64,000 bases of DNA, from NCBI RefSeq assembly GCF_018860665.1, contig NZ_JAHKPK010000060.1, positions 138,940 through 202,939 of the forward strand, given 5' to 3'. The notes beneath the pieces are model-generated. The model ran no database searches. It was not told where the DNA came from and saw only the letters and a program-made list of their open reading frames with translations. Shown here one piece after another: positions 1 to 9,744 of the stretch. Source of the stretch: Pacificibacter marinus. GTDB lineage: Bacteria > Pseudomonadota > Alphaproteobacteria > Rhodobacterales > Rhodobacteraceae. Both the position numbers and the translations under genes were made by a program. The first letter of the stretch is position 1; every line of letters begins with the position of its first letter.

Positions 1-1
1 T

Positions 2-196
2 GTGGAAGCGCCTAAGGGCGAGTTCGGCGTCTACATGGTCTCTGACGGGACCAACAAACCTTACCGTGCAAAACTCCGCGCTCCGGGGTTCTTGCATCTT
101 CAATCGATGGATCACGTCGCCAAAGGCCACCAGTTGGCTGACGTTGCGGCGCTCATCGGCACTATGGATATCGTATTTGGGGAGGTGGACCGCTAA
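2..196 (+). CDS. nuoD: NADH:quinone oxidoreductase subunit D, C-terminal fragment
   Basis: This is the last 64 codons of the 49-kDa complex I subunit, which with NuoB forms the quinone-reducing site of the peripheral arm. The visible part carries the conserved segment [11 protein letters not shown] followed by [11 protein letters not shown], and ends in the family-typical DIVFGEVDR. The gene starts upstream of the window; the GTG at base 2 is an internal valine codon, not a start. Its TAA shares one base with the nuoE ATG (TAATG), so the two are probably translationally coupled. Identity is secure from the motif and the following nuo genes. Confidence 0.95.
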   Translation: MEAPKGEFGVYMVSDGTNKPYRAKLRAPGFLHLQSMDHVAKGHQLADVAALIGTMDIVFGEVDR

Positions 197-1359
197 TGCT
201 ACGCCGTCTACACAGCGAACAACCCGCATCTTTTGCATTCACCCCAGCCAATCAGGCATGGGCAGAAGCGCAAATCACCAAATACCCTGAAGGGCGTCAA
301 CAATCTGCAGTGATCCCGCTGTTGTGGCGCGCGCAGGAACAGGAAAGCTGGCTGACCAAGCCTGCGATCGAACATATCGGCGACATGCTGGGCATGCCTT
401 ATATTCGCGTGCTTGAGGTGGCGACATTTTACTTTATGTTCCAACTTCAGCCTGTGGGCAAAGTGGCGCATATCCAAATCTGTGGCACCTTGTCTTGCAT
501 GATTTGTGGCGCCGAAGACCTGATGGCCGTGGCACGCGAAAAAATTTCGCCGACGCCACATACTGTGTCGGCGGATGGCAAGTTTTCTTGGGAAGAAGTC
601 GAATGTCTTGGGGCCTGTTCCAATGCACCAATGGCGCAAATCGGCAAAGACTATTACGAGGATCTGTCTGCTGAAAACTTCGGCAAATTGATCGACGATA
701 TGGCCGCAGGCAATGTGCCGCTTCCTGGTCCACAAAACGGTCGTTTTGCGGCTGAACCTCTGTCTGGCCTCACATCTTTGGCGGATGGCGACACAGAGAA
801 AAACCAATACAATGCTTCCGTGGCTTTGGCGTCTGACATTGGCGATACGCTCAAGCGTATTGACGGCACCGAAGTGCCATTGTTGACGCCTTGGCTCAAT
901 GGCGGCAAGCGCACAGGAGCAAAACCACCAAAGCCAGCTGCCCCTGCCAAATCTGCGGTGCAACAAGCGGCTGAAACAAGAGCGCCTGCGAAAAAAACCG
1001 CAGCTAAAAAGGCCGTTGCGAAAACGGCTGCCCCAAAGGCCGCTGAAAAAGCGACAGCTACCGCCGCTGATGTTCCTGCAAGCGCACAGAAAAAACCACG
1101 CACCATGAAAGCGCCGCGCAAAGCCGGTGCTGACGATCTTAAAATGATCAAAGGTGTGGGACCGAAACTAGAAGAAACGCTCAACGCTCTTGGGTTCTGG
1201 CATTTCGATCAGGTGGCCAAATGGACGCCTGAAGAAATCGCTTGGGTCGATGATAACCTGAAATTCAAAGGTCGTATCGAACGCGACGGCTGGATCGATC
1301 AGGCCACGACGCTTGCCGCTGGTGGCACCACAGAGTTCTCTAAACGCGCGAAATACTGA
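196..1359 (+). CDS. nuoE: NADH:quinone oxidoreductase subunit E with long C-terminal extension
   Basis: This is the 24-kDa subunit of the NADH-dehydrogenase module. Residues about 15-180 form the thioredoxin-like [2Fe-2S] domain, with ligands C96, C101, C137 and C141 in the family spacing C-x4-C ... C-x3-C. The protein is 387 aa, whereas typical NuoE is about 160-240 aa. Residues about 235-310 are an Ala/Lys-rich linker resembling histone H1 tails. Residues 311-387 form a compact domain opening with a helix-hairpin-helix-like [11 protein letters not shown]. The same tail domain recurs in the next gene (58 of 77 residues identical by my count). Function of the tail is unknown; docking to complex I or nucleic-acid contact are guesses. 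Confidence 0.95.
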   Translation: MLRRLHSEQPASFAFTPANQAWAEAQITKYPEGRQQSAVIPLLWRAQEQESWLTKPAIEHIGDMLGMPYIRVLEVATFYFMFQLQPVGKVAHIQICGTLSCMICGAEDLMAVAREKISPTPHTVSADGKFSWEEVECLGACSNAPMAQIGKDYYEDLSAENFGKLIDDMAAGNVPLPGPQNGRFAAEPLSGLTSLADGDTEKNQYNASVALASDIGDTLKRIDGTEVPLLTPWLNGGKRTGAKPPKPAAPAKSAVQQAAETRAPAKKTAAKKAVAKTAAPKAAEKATATAADVPASAQKKPRTMKAPRKAGADDLKMIKGVGPKLEETLNALGFWHFDQVAKWTPEEIAWVDDNLKFKGRIERDGWIDQATTLAAGGTTEFSKRAKY

Positions 1360-1437
1360 CTTTCTACGACCGCTAAGGGCACATAAGGCTATAAAAGCCG
1401 CGCCTAAGTTCAACAGGGATAGTTAAGGAGTAAGGCA

Positions 1438-2304
1438 ATGAGTGAGACAACATCGGGAAAGACACAAAAGATATGGCTGATATCTGCCATAGCTGGGATC
1501 GTTGCGTTTTTGGCGCTGCTATATGTCGCTGACTATTCGACTGTGGCTTCACTTATTGTTGGCGTTCTTGTGGCGCTTTTGGTCGGTATTTTGCTTTGGA
1601 TCGGCTGGTATGAAGATCCTGAGGCGCAAACACGGTTGAATGAGCGCGAAGCTGAGCAAAAAGCGGCTGTAACAGCGGCTTCTGACGCGACGGCCGCTGA
1701 TATTGTTGCGACATCTGAGGATAACAGCGACGCACAGGATACTGCAGCTGAGGGTGTTGAGGCTGAGGGAGGGAAGACGTCCCCCGCGCCGATGCCAAGT
1801 GCCGCGATTGACGCGCCGGCTGCTGCGACAACATCTGCTGACGTAGAGGTGGTTGACGTGGATGTTGTTGACGATACGTCAACTGCAAAACCTGCCGCGA
1901 AGAAACCCGCCGCCAAAAAGCCTGCTGCGCCTAAAGCGGCAGCTAAAAAAGCCACTGCGAAACCAGCAGCGTCAACCAAAGCAAAAGCCGCACCAAAAGC
2001 GAAAGCTCCGGCCAAAGCACCTGTGGCAGCCGATGGCAAACCACCGGTATTGACACAACCACGTGATGGTGGCGCTGATAATTTGAAGTTGCTCAAAGGC
2101 GTGGGGCCAAAGCTTGAGGAAACGCTCAACTCTTTGGGGTTCTATCATTTTGATCAGGTTGCTGCTTGGCGCAAAAAAGAAATTGAATGGGTCGATAACA
2201 ACCTGAAGTTCAAAGGCCGGATCGAACGTGATGGCTGGGTGGCACAAGCAAAAATTCTTGCCAAAGGTGGTGAGACTGAATTTTCAAAACGCTCTAAGAA
2301 ATAG
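1438..2304 (+). CDS. Membrane-anchored protein with NuoE-tail (HhH-like) domain
   Basis: A 288-aa protein of unknown function inside the nuo operon. Two hydrophobic segments (about residues 12-30 and 34-56) anchor it. They are followed by an acidic/Ala-rich stretch, an Ala/Lys/Pro-rich linker (about 140-205) and a C-terminal domain (212-288) that matches the NuoE tail at 58 of 77 positions, including [12 protein letters not shown] and [13 protein letters not shown]. The start has a good ribosome site (AAGGAG, about 7 bases before the ATG). It looks like a duplicate of the NuoE extension fused to a membrane anchor. Extra reading frames in nuo operons are known from Paracoccus and Rhodobacter; a role in complex I assembly or stability is inference. 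Confidence 0.85.
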   Translation: MSETTSGKTQKIWLISAIAGIVAFLALLYVADYSTVASLIVGVLVALLVGILLWIGWYEDPEAQTRLNEREAEQKAAVTAASDATAADIVATSEDNSDAQDTAAEGVEAEGGKTSPAPMPSAAIDAPAAATTSADVEVVDVDVVDDTSTAKPAAKKPAAKKPAAPKAAAKKATAKPAASTKAKAAPKAKAPAKAPVAADGKPPVLTQPRDGGADNLKLLKGVGPKLEETLNSLGFYHFDQVAAWRKKEIEWVDNNLKFKGRIERDGWVAQAKILAKGGETEFSKRSKK

Positions 2305-2326
2305 GGCGCGTTGATGGGACATAAAT

Positions 2327-2545
2327 ATGGCTCCTGACAAAGACGCATTGCAGGCAAAGAAGGCGCGCATGGTTTCGCTGGTGATTGCAGGGACAATGGT
2401 TCTTTGGATTGTGGCTCAATGGATCGGCAGCAAAGTGGGTATTTCTACACGATACGCTTTGTTGTTGGACCTCTTGGCGCTCGCTGCCTTTGTGTGGGCG
2501 CTTATCGTGGTGTATCAGATCTGGCGCGCGCGTCAGAAAGGCTGA
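2327..2545 (+). CDS. Small two-helix membrane protein (DUF5337-like)
   Basis: A 72-aa protein with a short charged N-terminus, two predicted transmembrane helices (about residues 15-33 and 42-64) and a basic C-terminal tail (WRARQKG). Its size, layout and place between nuoE and nuoF fit the small DUF5337 proteins of Rhodobacteraceae; I assign that family from memory, not from a search. It sits 22 bases after the preceding ORF and 12 bases before nuoF, so it is very probably cotranscribed with complex I. No catalytic residues are visible. Confidence 0.75.
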   Translation: MAPDKDALQAKKARMVSLVIAGTMVLWIVAQWIGSKVGISTRYALLLDLLALAAFVWALIVVYQIWRARQKG

Positions 2546-2557
2546 AGGAATAAAGCT

Positions 2558-3856
2558 ATGCTCAAAGATCAAGATCGGATCTTTACCAATATCTACGGGA
2601 TGCATGATCGCAGCCTCAAAGGCGCGTTGGCACGTGGACATTGGGACGGCACCGCCGGCATTATTAAAAAGGGCCGTGACTGGATCATCGACCAGATGAA
2701 AGCCTCTGGCCTGCGTGGACGTGGCGGCGCGGGGTTCCCAACGGGTCTGAAATGGTCCTTTATGCCCAAAGAATCTGATGGTCGCCCCTCTTACTTGGTC
2801 ATCAATGCCGATGAATCCGAGCCGGGTACCTGTAAAGACCGTGAAATCATGCGCCACGATCCGCATACGCTGATCGAGGGCGCGTTGATCGCCTCTTTCG
2901 CGATGCAAGCCAACGCCTGTTACATCTACCTGCGCGGCGAATACATTCGCGAACGCGAAGCGCTGCAGATGGCCATCGACGAATGTTATTACGCGGGCCT
3001 GTTGGGCAAAAACGCCGCCAAATCTGGCTGGGACTTTGATCTTTATCTGCACCACGGGGCAGGGGCGTATATCTGCGGCGAAGAAACCGCATTGCTCGAA
3101 AGCCTTGAAGGCAAAAAAGGCATGCCGCGGATGAAGCCTCCGTTCCCAGCGGGTGCGGGTCTTTACGGTTGCCCGACCACTGTGAACAACGTCGAATCCA
3201 TCGCCGTGGCCCCGACCATCTTGCGTCGCGGTCCTGAATGGTTCGCAGGCTTTGGCCGTCCAAACAACGCGGGCACGAAATTGTTCGCGATCTCTGGTCA
3301 CGTCAACAACCCTTGTGTGGTTGAAGAGGCCATGTCGATCCCTTTTGAAGAGCTGATTGAAAAACATTGTGGTGGTATTCGCGGCGGTTGGGACAACCTG
3401 CTGGCTGTGATCCCCGGTGGATCGTCCGTGCCATTGGTGCGCGGCGAGAACATGAAAGACGCGATCATGGACTTTGACTATCTGCGCGGTGAACTTGGCT
3501 CTGGCCTTGGCACGGCGGCGGTTATCGTCATGGACAAATCCACCGATATCATCAAAGCCATCCACCGCTTGTCTATGTTCTACAAGCACGAGTCCTGCGG
3601 CCAATGTACCCCATGTCGTGAAGGCACCGGCTGGATGATGCGCGTGATGGATCGTCTGGTGAAAGGCGAAGCTGAGCTAGAAGAAATCGACATGCTTTGG
3701 GATGTGACCAAACAGGTCGAGGGCCACACAATCTGTGCGCTCGGCGATGCGGCGGCTTGGCCAATTCAAGGTCTGATCCGCAACTTCCGCGAAGAAATCG
3801 AAGACCGTATCAAAGCACAAAAATCGGGCCGTATGGGCGCGATGGCGGCGGAGTAA
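2558..3856 (+). CDS. nuoF: NADH:quinone oxidoreductase subunit F (NADH/FMN binding)
   Basis: The 51-kDa subunit, which oxidises NADH and passes electrons from FMN to the first [4Fe-4S] cluster (N3). The NADH/FMN glycine-rich segment [13 protein letters not shown] lies at residues 54-66 and the FMN loop [19 protein letters not shown] at 168-185. The N3 ligands are C347, C350 and C353 (CGQCTPC) plus C393. At 432 aa it is full length. The ATG at 2558 follows GAAGGA in the gap after the upstream small ORF. It is separated from nuoE by two extra ORFs, an arrangement also seen in related alphaproteobacteria. Confidence 0.98.
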   Translation: MLKDQDRIFTNIYGMHDRSLKGALARGHWDGTAGIIKKGRDWIIDQMKASGLRGRGGAGFPTGLKWSFMPKESDGRPSYLVINADESEPGTCKDREIMRHDPHTLIEGALIASFAMQANACYIYLRGEYIREREALQMAIDECYYAGLLGKNAAKSGWDFDLYLHHGAGAYICGEETALLESLEGKKGMPRMKPPFPAGAGLYGCPTTVNNVESIAVAPTILRRGPEWFAGFGRPNNAGTKLFAISGHVNNPCVVEEAMSIPFEELIEKHCGGIRGGWDNLLAVIPGGSSVPLVRGENMKDAIMDFDYLRGELGSGLGTAAVIVMDKSTDIIKAIHRLSMFYKHESCGQCTPCREGTGWMMRVMDRLVKGEAELEEIDMLWDVTKQVEGHTICALGDAAAWPIQGLIRNFREEIEDRIKAQKSGRMGAMAAE

Positions 3857-3865
3857 GTCACAGCA

Positions 3866-4378
3866 ATGCATGCGTCAGACACACATATTGCGGAATTGAA
3901 CATCGGACGGCTTATCGCGCCGACCGATGATCCGCGCGTGGCTGAATTCATGAATGCATTGGATATGGTGAATGGGCTTGGCCAACGCATGCCGGGCTTT
4001 GTGTGGATGATGGAAGGCTCAGGCGAGCCGGGCACTGGAAACACCGAAAATTCAATTGGCGATGATCCACAGTTCGTCGCCAATATGACCGTTTGGGAAG
4101 ACGTACAAAGCCTTGAGCGTTTCGTTTTCAATACGGTTCACAAAAAATTCTACGACCGCCGTGCAGACTGGTTCCAAATCTTGACTGGCCAGCACTTTGT
4201 GATGTGGTACGTTGAACAAGGGCATAAGCCCAAATTGGACGAGGCGCTTGAACGCCTTGCCTATTACGAAAAACATGGGGACAGCGACTATGCCTTCGGC
4301 TGGTCGTATCTGAAAGAGGCGCAATTGCATGTCACGAAATCATGCGCGCCAAATGTTATGGAGTCCCTAAATGTATAA
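3866..4378 (+). CDS. DUF3291 domain-containing protein
   Basis: A 170-aa soluble protein with the layout of the DUF3291 family: an N-terminal HIAELNIGRL strand, a central FVWMMEGSG segment, a NMTVWEDVQSLERFVF motif, then HKKFYDRRADWF and WYVEQGHKP. DUF3291 belongs to the dimeric alpha/beta-barrel (antibiotic monooxygenase-like) fold group and its biochemical role is not established. It begins 9 bases after nuoF and its stop overlaps the start of the next gene, so it is an operon member. A link to respiration is suggested only by position. Confidence 0.85.
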   Translation: MHASDTHIAELNIGRLIAPTDDPRVAEFMNALDMVNGLGQRMPGFVWMMEGSGEPGTGNTENSIGDDPQFVANMTVWEDVQSLERFVFNTVHKKFYDRRADWFQILTGQHFVMWYVEQGHKPKLDEALERLAYYEKHGDSDYAFGWSYLKEAQLHVTKSCAPNVMESLNV

Positions 4379-4784
4379 GTTTAAAACCGTTATCCTTGCG
4401 ACGCTACTGATCATCCCTTTTGCGGGCGTGGGGGCGGTTTCGGCCAAAGCCTTGCGCGACGAGCCCTCTATCGATGGGCCAATGTTGAAAGTGGCGATCG
4501 CGATTGAAATTTCCGACAAATGTTCCAGCATCGAGGCCCGCAAGCTTAAAGGGCTGAATTTTTTATGGGGGCTTAAAACTGCTGCCAAAAAACTCGGCTA
4601 TTCTGATGATGAAATCAAAGCCTACGTGGACAGCAAAGCTGAAAAATCCCGCATGCGTGCTTTGGGCGAATCCTATGTGCGCAGCAAAGGTTTTGACCCA
4701 ACCAGCGATGCAGATTTATGCGCGTTGGGACAACAAGAAATCGCTGCAAATAGCCTGACAGGTTCTTTGTTGCGCAATAGGTAA
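4371..4784 (+). CDS. Exported DUF5333-like protein
   Basis: A 137-aa protein with an N-terminal signal peptide (hydrophobic core at about residues 7-23, probable cleavage after VSAKA). The mature part is largely helical, with two cysteines (in SDKCSSIEARK and DADLCALG) that could form a disulfide in the periplasm. It resembles the Rhodobacteraceae-restricted DUF5333 family, by recall. The ATG overlaps the 3' end of the DUF3291 gene by 8 bases. The 137 bases between it and nuoG contain no convincing terminator. Its function is unknown. Confidence 0.75.
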   Translation: MYKFKTVILATLLIIPFAGVGAVSAKALRDEPSIDGPMLKVAIAIEISDKCSSIEARKLKGLNFLWGLKTAAKKLGYSDDEIKAYVDSKAEKSRMRALGESYVRSKGFDPTSDADLCALGQQEIAANSLTGSLLRNR

Positions 4785-4921
4785 CGAGGGGCTAGGGCCT
4801 CTTTTAAGGTTCCACGGTTTTCGTGGGTGAGATCAAATGGGCGCTGTCAAAGGCGTATTGAAATACCGAAGGTGCGGCGCATGTTGCGTGCGGCACTTTC
4901 ATGAAACACAGGTGACGTGAT

Positions 4922-6946
4922 ATGGCAGATACGCGCAAACTTATCATTGACGGAAAAGAAGTCGAGGTCGATCCGGCCATGACGATCCTACAGGCTTGCG
5001 AAGTGGCTGGGGTCGAAGTGCCGCGCTTTTGCTACCATGAACGTCTTTCAATCGCTGGCAACTGCCGGATGTGTCTGGTTGAGGTCGTTGGTGGCCCGCC
5101 CAAACCCACTGCCTCTTGCGCGATGCAGGTCAAAGATTTGCGCCCCGGACCAGAGGGCGCGCCACCCGTTGTGAAAACCACGTCACCTATGGTGAAAAAG
5201 GCGCGCGAAGGGGTGATGGAATTCTTGCTCATCAACCACCCGCTGGATTGCCCAATCTGTGACCAAGGCGGCGAATGCGATTTGCAAGACCAAGCCATGG
5301 CTTACGGTGTTGATTTCTCGCGCTTCCGCGAACCAAAACGCGCGACAGAAGATCTCGATCTTGGCCCACTCGTGGCGACAACTATGACGCGGTGTATTTC
5401 TTGTACGCGCTGTGTGCGTTTCACGACTGAGGTCGCAGGCATCACGCAAATGGGCCAAACAGGTCGCGGTGAAGATTCCGAGATCACAAGCTATTTGAAC
5501 GAAACTTTGGTCTCAAACCTGCAAGGCAATATCATCGATCTGTGCCCTGTTGGCGCTTTGACGTCCAAGCCCTACGCCTTTACTGCACGCCCTTGGGAAT
5601 TGACCAAGACCGAAACCATCGATGTGATGGACGCGCTTGGATCGAATATCCGTGTGGACACCAAAGGCCGCGAAGTGATGCGCATTTTGCCACGCAACCA
5701 TGACGGCGTGAACGAAGAGTGGATTTCCGACAAAACCCGTTTCGTTTGGGACGGCTTGCGTCGCCAGCGTTTGGACACACCCTACATCCGTGAAAACGGC
5801 AAGCTGCGCAAAGCCACTTGGGGCGAGGCCTTGGCCGCTGCTGCCAAAGGCATGAAAGGCAAGAAAGTTGCCGGTCTTGTGGGCGATCTTGTTTCTGTTG
5901 AGGCCGCTTTCGCGCTTAAACAATTGATCACAAGCCTCGGTGGTCATGTCGAAGCCCGCGTTGACGGGGCGAAACTTCCGATGGGCAATCGTTCGGCTTA
6001 CGTTGGTACCGCAACCATCGAAGATATCGATTCTGCTGATATGATCCAGTTGATCGGCACCAACCCGCGTGAAGAAGCACCGGTGCTTAATGCGCGTATT
6101 CGCGCGGCATGGGCCCGTGGCGCTGACATCGGTTTGATCGGTGAAGCTGTTGATTTGACATATGACTATGCTCACATCGGTACAGATCGTGCGGCGCTGG
6201 TTGAACTGGCTGCCAAAGAAATTTCCAAAGAGACCCGCGACGAGAAAAATACACTCGTGATCGTCGGCCAAGGCGCATTGATGGAGGCTGACGGCGAAGC
6301 TGTTTTGTCACAAGCGATGAAACTCGCTGAAAACACGGGCTCCAAATTGATGATCCTGCACACTGCCGCGTCACGCGTTGGTGCGATGGACATTGGGGCT
6401 GTGACTGAGGGCGGTTTGGACGCGGCGCTTGATGGTGCAGAAGCGATCTATAACTTGGGCGCCGACGAAGTCGAAATCTCAGGCGATGCTTTCGTGGTTT
6501 ACCAAGGCTCACACGGCGATCGTGGTGCTCACCGCGCAGACGTGATTTTGCCAGGGGCGGCCTATACCGAAGAATCCGGTCTCTTCGTCAACACAGAAGG
6601 GCGCCCGCAACTTGCGAATCGCGCTTCCTTCCCTCCAGGTGACGCGAAAGAAAACTGGGCGATCTTGCGTGCTTTGTCTGCGGAACTTGATGCGACATTG
6701 GCCTATTCCACAATCGCAGGCCTGCGGTCTGAGATGATGGAAATTGCACCGCATTTCGCCGATCTTGATGTTGTGGCTGAAAACGCATGGAACCGCGTTC
6801 CATTGCGCAAACCAGCCAAAGCCTCTGTACGTTACACGGTTAAAGATTTCTACCTGACCAACCCAATCGCACGGGCCTCGACCTTGATGGCCGAATTGTC
6901 TGCCGCCGCAAAAGCGCGCAGCCAAGACGCATTGGCTGCCGAATAA
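4922..6946 (+). CDS. nuoG: NADH:quinone oxidoreductase subunit G
   Basis: The 75-kDa iron-sulfur subunit of the complex I peripheral arm. The ligand sets are all present: C37, C48, C51, C66 for the [2Fe-2S] cluster N1b; H106, C110, C113, C119 for N5; C158, C161, C164, C208 for N4. The rest (about 215-674) is the molybdopterin-oxidoreductase-like domain, which in this family has lost its molybdenum cofactor. The additional N7 cysteine set of the E. coli-type protein is not evident. Length (674 aa) matches alphaproteobacterial NuoG. The ATG follows GGTGACGTGAT, a weak ribosome site. Confidence 0.98.
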   Translation: MADTRKLIIDGKEVEVDPAMTILQACEVAGVEVPRFCYHERLSIAGNCRMCLVEVVGGPPKPTASCAMQVKDLRPGPEGAPPVVKTTSPMVKKAREGVMEFLLINHPLDCPICDQGGECDLQDQAMAYGVDFSRFREPKRATEDLDLGPLVATTMTRCISCTRCVRFTTEVAGITQMGQTGRGEDSEITSYLNETLVSNLQGNIIDLCPVGALTSKPYAFTARPWELTKTETIDVMDALGSNIRVDTKGREVMRILPRNHDGVNEEWISDKTRFVWDGLRRQRLDTPYIRENGKLRKATWGEALAAAAKGMKGKKVAGLVGDLVSVEAAFALKQLITSLGGHVEARVDGAKLPMGNRSAYVGTATIEDIDSADMIQLIGTNPREEAPVLNARIRAAWARGADIGLIGEAVDLTYDYAHIGTDRAALVELAAKEISKETRDEKNTLVIVGQGALMEADGEAVLSQAMKLAENTGSKLMILHTAASRVGAMDIGAVTEGGLDAALDGAEAIYNLGADEVEISGDAFVVYQGSHGDRGAHRADVILPGAAYTEESGLFVNTEGRPQLANRASFPPGDAKENWAILRALSAELDATLAYSTIAGLRSEMMEIAPHFADLDVVAENAWNRVPLRKPAKASVRYTVKDFYLTNPIARASTLMAELSAAAKARSQDALAAE

Positions 6947-6948
6947 AA

Positions 6949-7383
6949 ATGACAGCTTTGCACACATACAAACGCGCATCGCAAAGTGTCGCAAAATTCG
7001 CTCTTGGGTGTGTTTTGTCGGTCACTGTGATGGGCTGTGTGCAAGCCACCCCTGAGGTCAGTCGCGCCGCAAGCGCGCCGACCTATTTGGGTGTTGAAAC
7101 CCGTCTTTTGGACGGGGATTTGGTGAATTTCATCGTGTCTATGACAGATGCGGCGACTGAAAACGACGTGGCGGCCTATTCTGAATGTGCCGCTGCACAA
7201 TACGCGTTGATCCGTGGTTTCGGATTTGCGCGTCACTTACGAACAAATGTCTCACAAGAGGCTGGAATTTGGCGCGCGGATGCTGTTTACACCATCTCGT
7301 CAGCGCTGCCCGATGGATTGCGAACGATTGACGCTGAGGTCATCGTTTCAAACTGCCGCGAATTTAGAATACCGACGGTGTGA
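6949..7383 (+). CDS. Putative lipoprotein of the nuo operon
   Basis: A 144-aa protein of unknown function starting 2 bases after the nuoG stop. Residues 1-30 form a signal peptide ending in a lipobox-like VTVMGC, so it is probably lipidated on C30. The mature domain (about 110 aa) has two further cysteines (SECAAAQ near 80 and SNCREF near the C-terminus) that could pair. The stop codon lies just upstream of the nuoH start. Extra frames between nuoG and nuoH occur in related operons. I do not recognise the family. Confidence 0.7.
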   Translation: MTALHTYKRASQSVAKFALGCVLSVTVMGCVQATPEVSRAASAPTYLGVETRLLDGDLVNFIVSMTDAATENDVAAYSECAAAQYALIRGFGFARHLRTNVSQEAGIWRADAVYTISSALPDGLRTIDAEVIVSNCREFRIPTV

Positions 7384-7394
7384 AGGACTACGAA

Positions 7395-8435
7395 ATGGTC
7401 GAATTTTTCACGACAACAAATCTGGGCATAGCGCTCTTGATCCTCGGACAATGTCTGCTGGTTCTTTTGCCTTTGTTCGTTGCTCTTGCCTTCTTGATGT
7501 ATGGCGATCGCAAAATCTGGGCTGCTGTCCAGATGCGCAAAGGCCCCAACGTGGTTGGCGTCTTTGGCTTGCTGCAGTCTTTTGCAGACTTGTTGAAATA
7601 TGTGGTCAAAGAGGTGGTTGTGCCTGCGGGGGCTGACAAATTTGTCTTTTATCTCGCACCAATGATTACCTTTGTGATGGCGACCATTGCTTGGGTTGCG
7701 ATCCCTTGGAACGACGGTTGGGTGATCTCTGATCTCAACGTCGCGATCTTGTACATCTTCGCGATTTCATCGCTTGAGGTTTACGGCGTGATCATGGGCG
7801 GTTGGGCATCCAACTCGAAATACCCTTTCCTTGGCGCGCTTCGCTCTGCGGCGCAGATGATTTCTTACGAGGTCTCAATCGGTTTGATCATCATCGGTGT
7901 GATCATCTCATCGGGGTCTATGAACTTCGGTGATATCGTTGCCGCCCAAGACGGACGCTTTGGTCTGTTCTCATGGTACTGGATCCCGCATTTCCCAATG
8001 GTCGTGTTGTTCTTTGTTTCTGCCTTGGCTGAAACAAACCGTCCCCCATTCGATTTGCCCGAAGCTGAATCTGAATTGGTGGCGGGTTACCAAGTGGAAT
8101 ATTCATCAACGCCGTTCCTTTTGTTCATGATGGGCGAATTGATGGCGGTCGTGTTGATGTGTGCCTTGATCACGCTGATGTTCTTCGGCGGTTGGTTGTC
8201 ACCTGTGCCCGGTATTCCTGACGGTATCTTCTGGATGATCGCCAAGATGGGTTTCTTCTTCTTTATCTTCTCGATGGTCAAAGCGATCACACCCCGCTAT
8301 CGCTACGACCAATTGATGCGCATCGGTTGGAAAGTCTTCTTGCCGTTGTCACTCGGTTGGGTCGTTTTGGTGGCATTCTTCGCACAATTCGGTGCTTTCG
8401 GCGGGTCCTATGCTCGCTGGGCGATTGGAGGCTAA
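7395..8435 (+). CDS. nuoH: NADH:quinone oxidoreductase subunit H
   Basis: A membrane subunit at the junction of the two arms of complex I, forming part of the quinone channel. Eight or so transmembrane helices are apparent. Diagnostic segments are [20 protein letters not shown] near the N-terminus and [20 protein letters not shown] on the central cytoplasmic loop. A GTG at 7380 gives a five-residue longer frame. I chose the ATG at 7395 because it has GAAGGA at the right distance and gives the family-typical N-terminus (346 aa). Confidence 0.96.
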   Translation: MVEFFTTTNLGIALLILGQCLLVLLPLFVALAFLMYGDRKIWAAVQMRKGPNVVGVFGLLQSFADLLKYVVKEVVVPAGADKFVFYLAPMITFVMATIAWVAIPWNDGWVISDLNVAILYIFAISSLEVYGVIMGGWASNSKYPFLGALRSAAQMISYEVSIGLIIIGVIISSGSMNFGDIVAAQDGRFGLFSWYWIPHFPMVVLFFVSALAETNRPPFDLPEAESELVAGYQVEYSSTPFLLFMMGELMAVVLMCALITLMFFGGWLSPVPGIPDGIFWMIAKMGFFFFIFSMVKAITPRYRYDQLMRIGWKVFLPLSLGWVVLVAFFAQFGAFGGSYARWAIGG

Positions 8436-8438
8436 ATC

Positions 8439-8945
8439 ATGGCTCAGGCAAAATCAGACTTCGACTACACCCGTGCTGTGAAATATTTCTTGATGACAGA
8501 TGTCATCGCCGGTTTCAAAATCGGTTTGCGGTATTTCTTTAGCCCTAAAGCAACGATCAATTATCCACACGAAAAGGGGCCTTTGTCGCCACGTTTCCGT
8601 GGTGAACATGCGCTGCGCCGTTACCCGAATGGCGAAGAGCGCTGCATCGCGTGTAAATTGTGCGAGGCCGTCTGCCCCGCGCAAGCGATCACCATCGATG
8701 CGGAACCGCGCGATGACGGATCTCGCCGCACAACGCGTTACGATATTGATATGACGAAATGCATCTACTGTGGTTTCTGCCAAGAAGCCTGTCCTGTGGA
8801 TGCCATTGTCGAAGGGCCGAATTTCGAATTCGCAACGGAAACCCGTGAAGAGCTGTTCTACGATAAGGACAAGCTTTTGGATAACGGCGCCCGTTGGGAA
8901 GCAGAAATCGCTCGCAATCTCGAATTGGATGCGCCTTACCGATGA
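8439..8945 (+). CDS. nuoI: NADH:quinone oxidoreductase subunit I
   Basis: The 23-kDa ferredoxin-type subunit that carries two [4Fe-4S] clusters (N6a and N6b) toward the quinone site. Two canonical motifs are present: [12 protein letters not shown] and [12 protein letters not shown]. Length (168 aa) is normal for the alphaproteobacterial and mitochondrial type, with an amphipathic N-terminus that lies on the membrane. GGAGG precedes the ATG and overlaps the end of nuoH. Its TGA overlaps the ATG of the next ORF (ATGA). Confidence 0.98.
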   Translation: MAQAKSDFDYTRAVKYFLMTDVIAGFKIGLRYFFSPKATINYPHEKGPLSPRFRGEHALRRYPNGEERCIACKLCEAVCPAQAITIDAEPRDDGSRRTTRYDIDMTKCIYCGFCQEACPVDAIVEGPNFEFATETREELFYDKDKLLDNGARWEAEIARNLELDAPYR

Positions 8946-9340
8946 CTACTGTGTCGCCAGTTTCTGACGCCTACACAAAGGGCAAAGCGTTCACCGAGGC
9001 CACAAACCCCGGAATGGAAGACGCTTTGGCCAATCGTTATGACGCGGTCTTGCCGGGTCTTGCGCGTGATTTGGTGGAACTGAATGGCCGTATTTATCCA
9101 CGAGGTGTTTTGGACGAGAAAACACGCGAACTTTTGACCATATCAGCGCTGACCGCGCTTGGGGGGCAAACAAAACCTCAGTTGAAAATTCACGTCGCAG
9201 CAGCCCGCAAATTGGGTCTCACGCCACAGGAAATTTCGGAAGCGATCTATCAAATGTCACTCTACGGAGGCATGCCCGCGATGTTCAACGCTTTGAACGC
9301 CGCGATGGAAGTCTTTGCCACAGAAGAGGAAACATCATGA
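8942..9340 (+). CDS. Carboxymuconolactone decarboxylase-like protein (copy 1)
   Basis: A 132-aa all-helical protein of the PcaC/AhpD superfamily. It shows [15 protein letters not shown] and the [17 protein letters not shown] segment. It lacks the CxxC pair of the peroxidase-type AhpD members, so it is closer to the PcaC side; a true decarboxylase role in a nuo operon seems unlikely. I chose the ATG overlapping the nuoI stop (ATGA) over a longer frame starting within nuoI at 8894. It overlaps the next, related gene in the same way. Function is unknown. Confidence 0.85.
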   Translation: MTTVSPVSDAYTKGKAFTEATNPGMEDALANRYDAVLPGLARDLVELNGRIYPRGVLDEKTRELLTISALTALGGQTKPQLKIHVAAARKLGLTPQEISEAIYQMSLYGGMPAMFNALNAAMEVFATEEETS

Positions 9341-9744
9341 ATGATTTCGCGAAGTATCTTGAGCAGATGATGGAGCAGGGCACCAAAATGGCCAAGTCGC
9401 TCAACCCTGCGCTTGAAACATTTCAGATGCCTGATTTTTCAAAACTGATGCCGACTATGACGGCAGAACAGATGGAGATTTTCTGGGGCACCGGATTCAA
9501 CAAAGACGGTTTGGATGCCAAAACTCGTTTTTTGGTGATCCTTGCGGGTCAAACAGTTCTGGGGGCTCAAGCCGAAGAGCCCTTTAAGGTCACGGTCCGT
9601 CACGCGCTTGACGCGGGGGCCACACAACAGCAGATCGCGCAAACGATCTATCAAATGTCGATGCTGGGCGGTTTGCCCGCAATGTCAAAGGCGCTTGGCT
9701 TGGCAACTCAAGTCTTCGCCGAACAGCAGGAGGACAGTGCATGA
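9337..9744 (+). CDS. Carboxymuconolactone decarboxylase-like protein (copy 2)
   Basis: A 135-aa protein related to the preceding gene, with the same core order: [16 protein letters not shown], then [25 protein letters not shown]. The N-terminal 50 residues differ and are Met-rich and amphipathic ([16 protein letters not shown]). No CxxC pair is present. It overlaps copy 1 by 4 bases and nuoJ by 4 bases (ATGA at both ends), so translation of nuoI, both copies and nuoJ is probably coupled. The two may form a hetero-oligomer, which is inference from pairing. Role unknown. Confidence 0.83.
   Translation: MNDFAKYLEQMMEQGTKMAKSLNPALETFQMPDFSKLMPTMTAEQMEIFWGTGFNKDGLDAKTRFLVILAGQTVLGAQAEEPFKVTVRHALDAGATQQQIAQTIYQMSMLGGLPAMSKALGLATQVFAEQQEDSA

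Noticed and set aside
208-966. Long open frame on the minus strand across nuoE (252 codons)
   Set aside because: It is the complement of a well-identified gene, rich in His, Arg and Cys, with no family features.
1890-2020. Apparent short repeats in DNA (GCCGCCAAAAAGCC-like)
   Set aside because: They are codons of an Ala/Lys/Pro-rich linker, without an exact periodic DNA unit.
2294-3604. 436-codon minus-strand open frame across nuoF
   Set aside because: NuoF on the plus strand is certain; the antisense product has no recognisable motif and no ribosome site that I can support.
4785-4921. GAGG...CCTC plus TTTTA after the DUF5333-like gene, possible terminator
   Set aside because: The stem is only 4 bp, and it would interrupt the nuo operon; not convincing.
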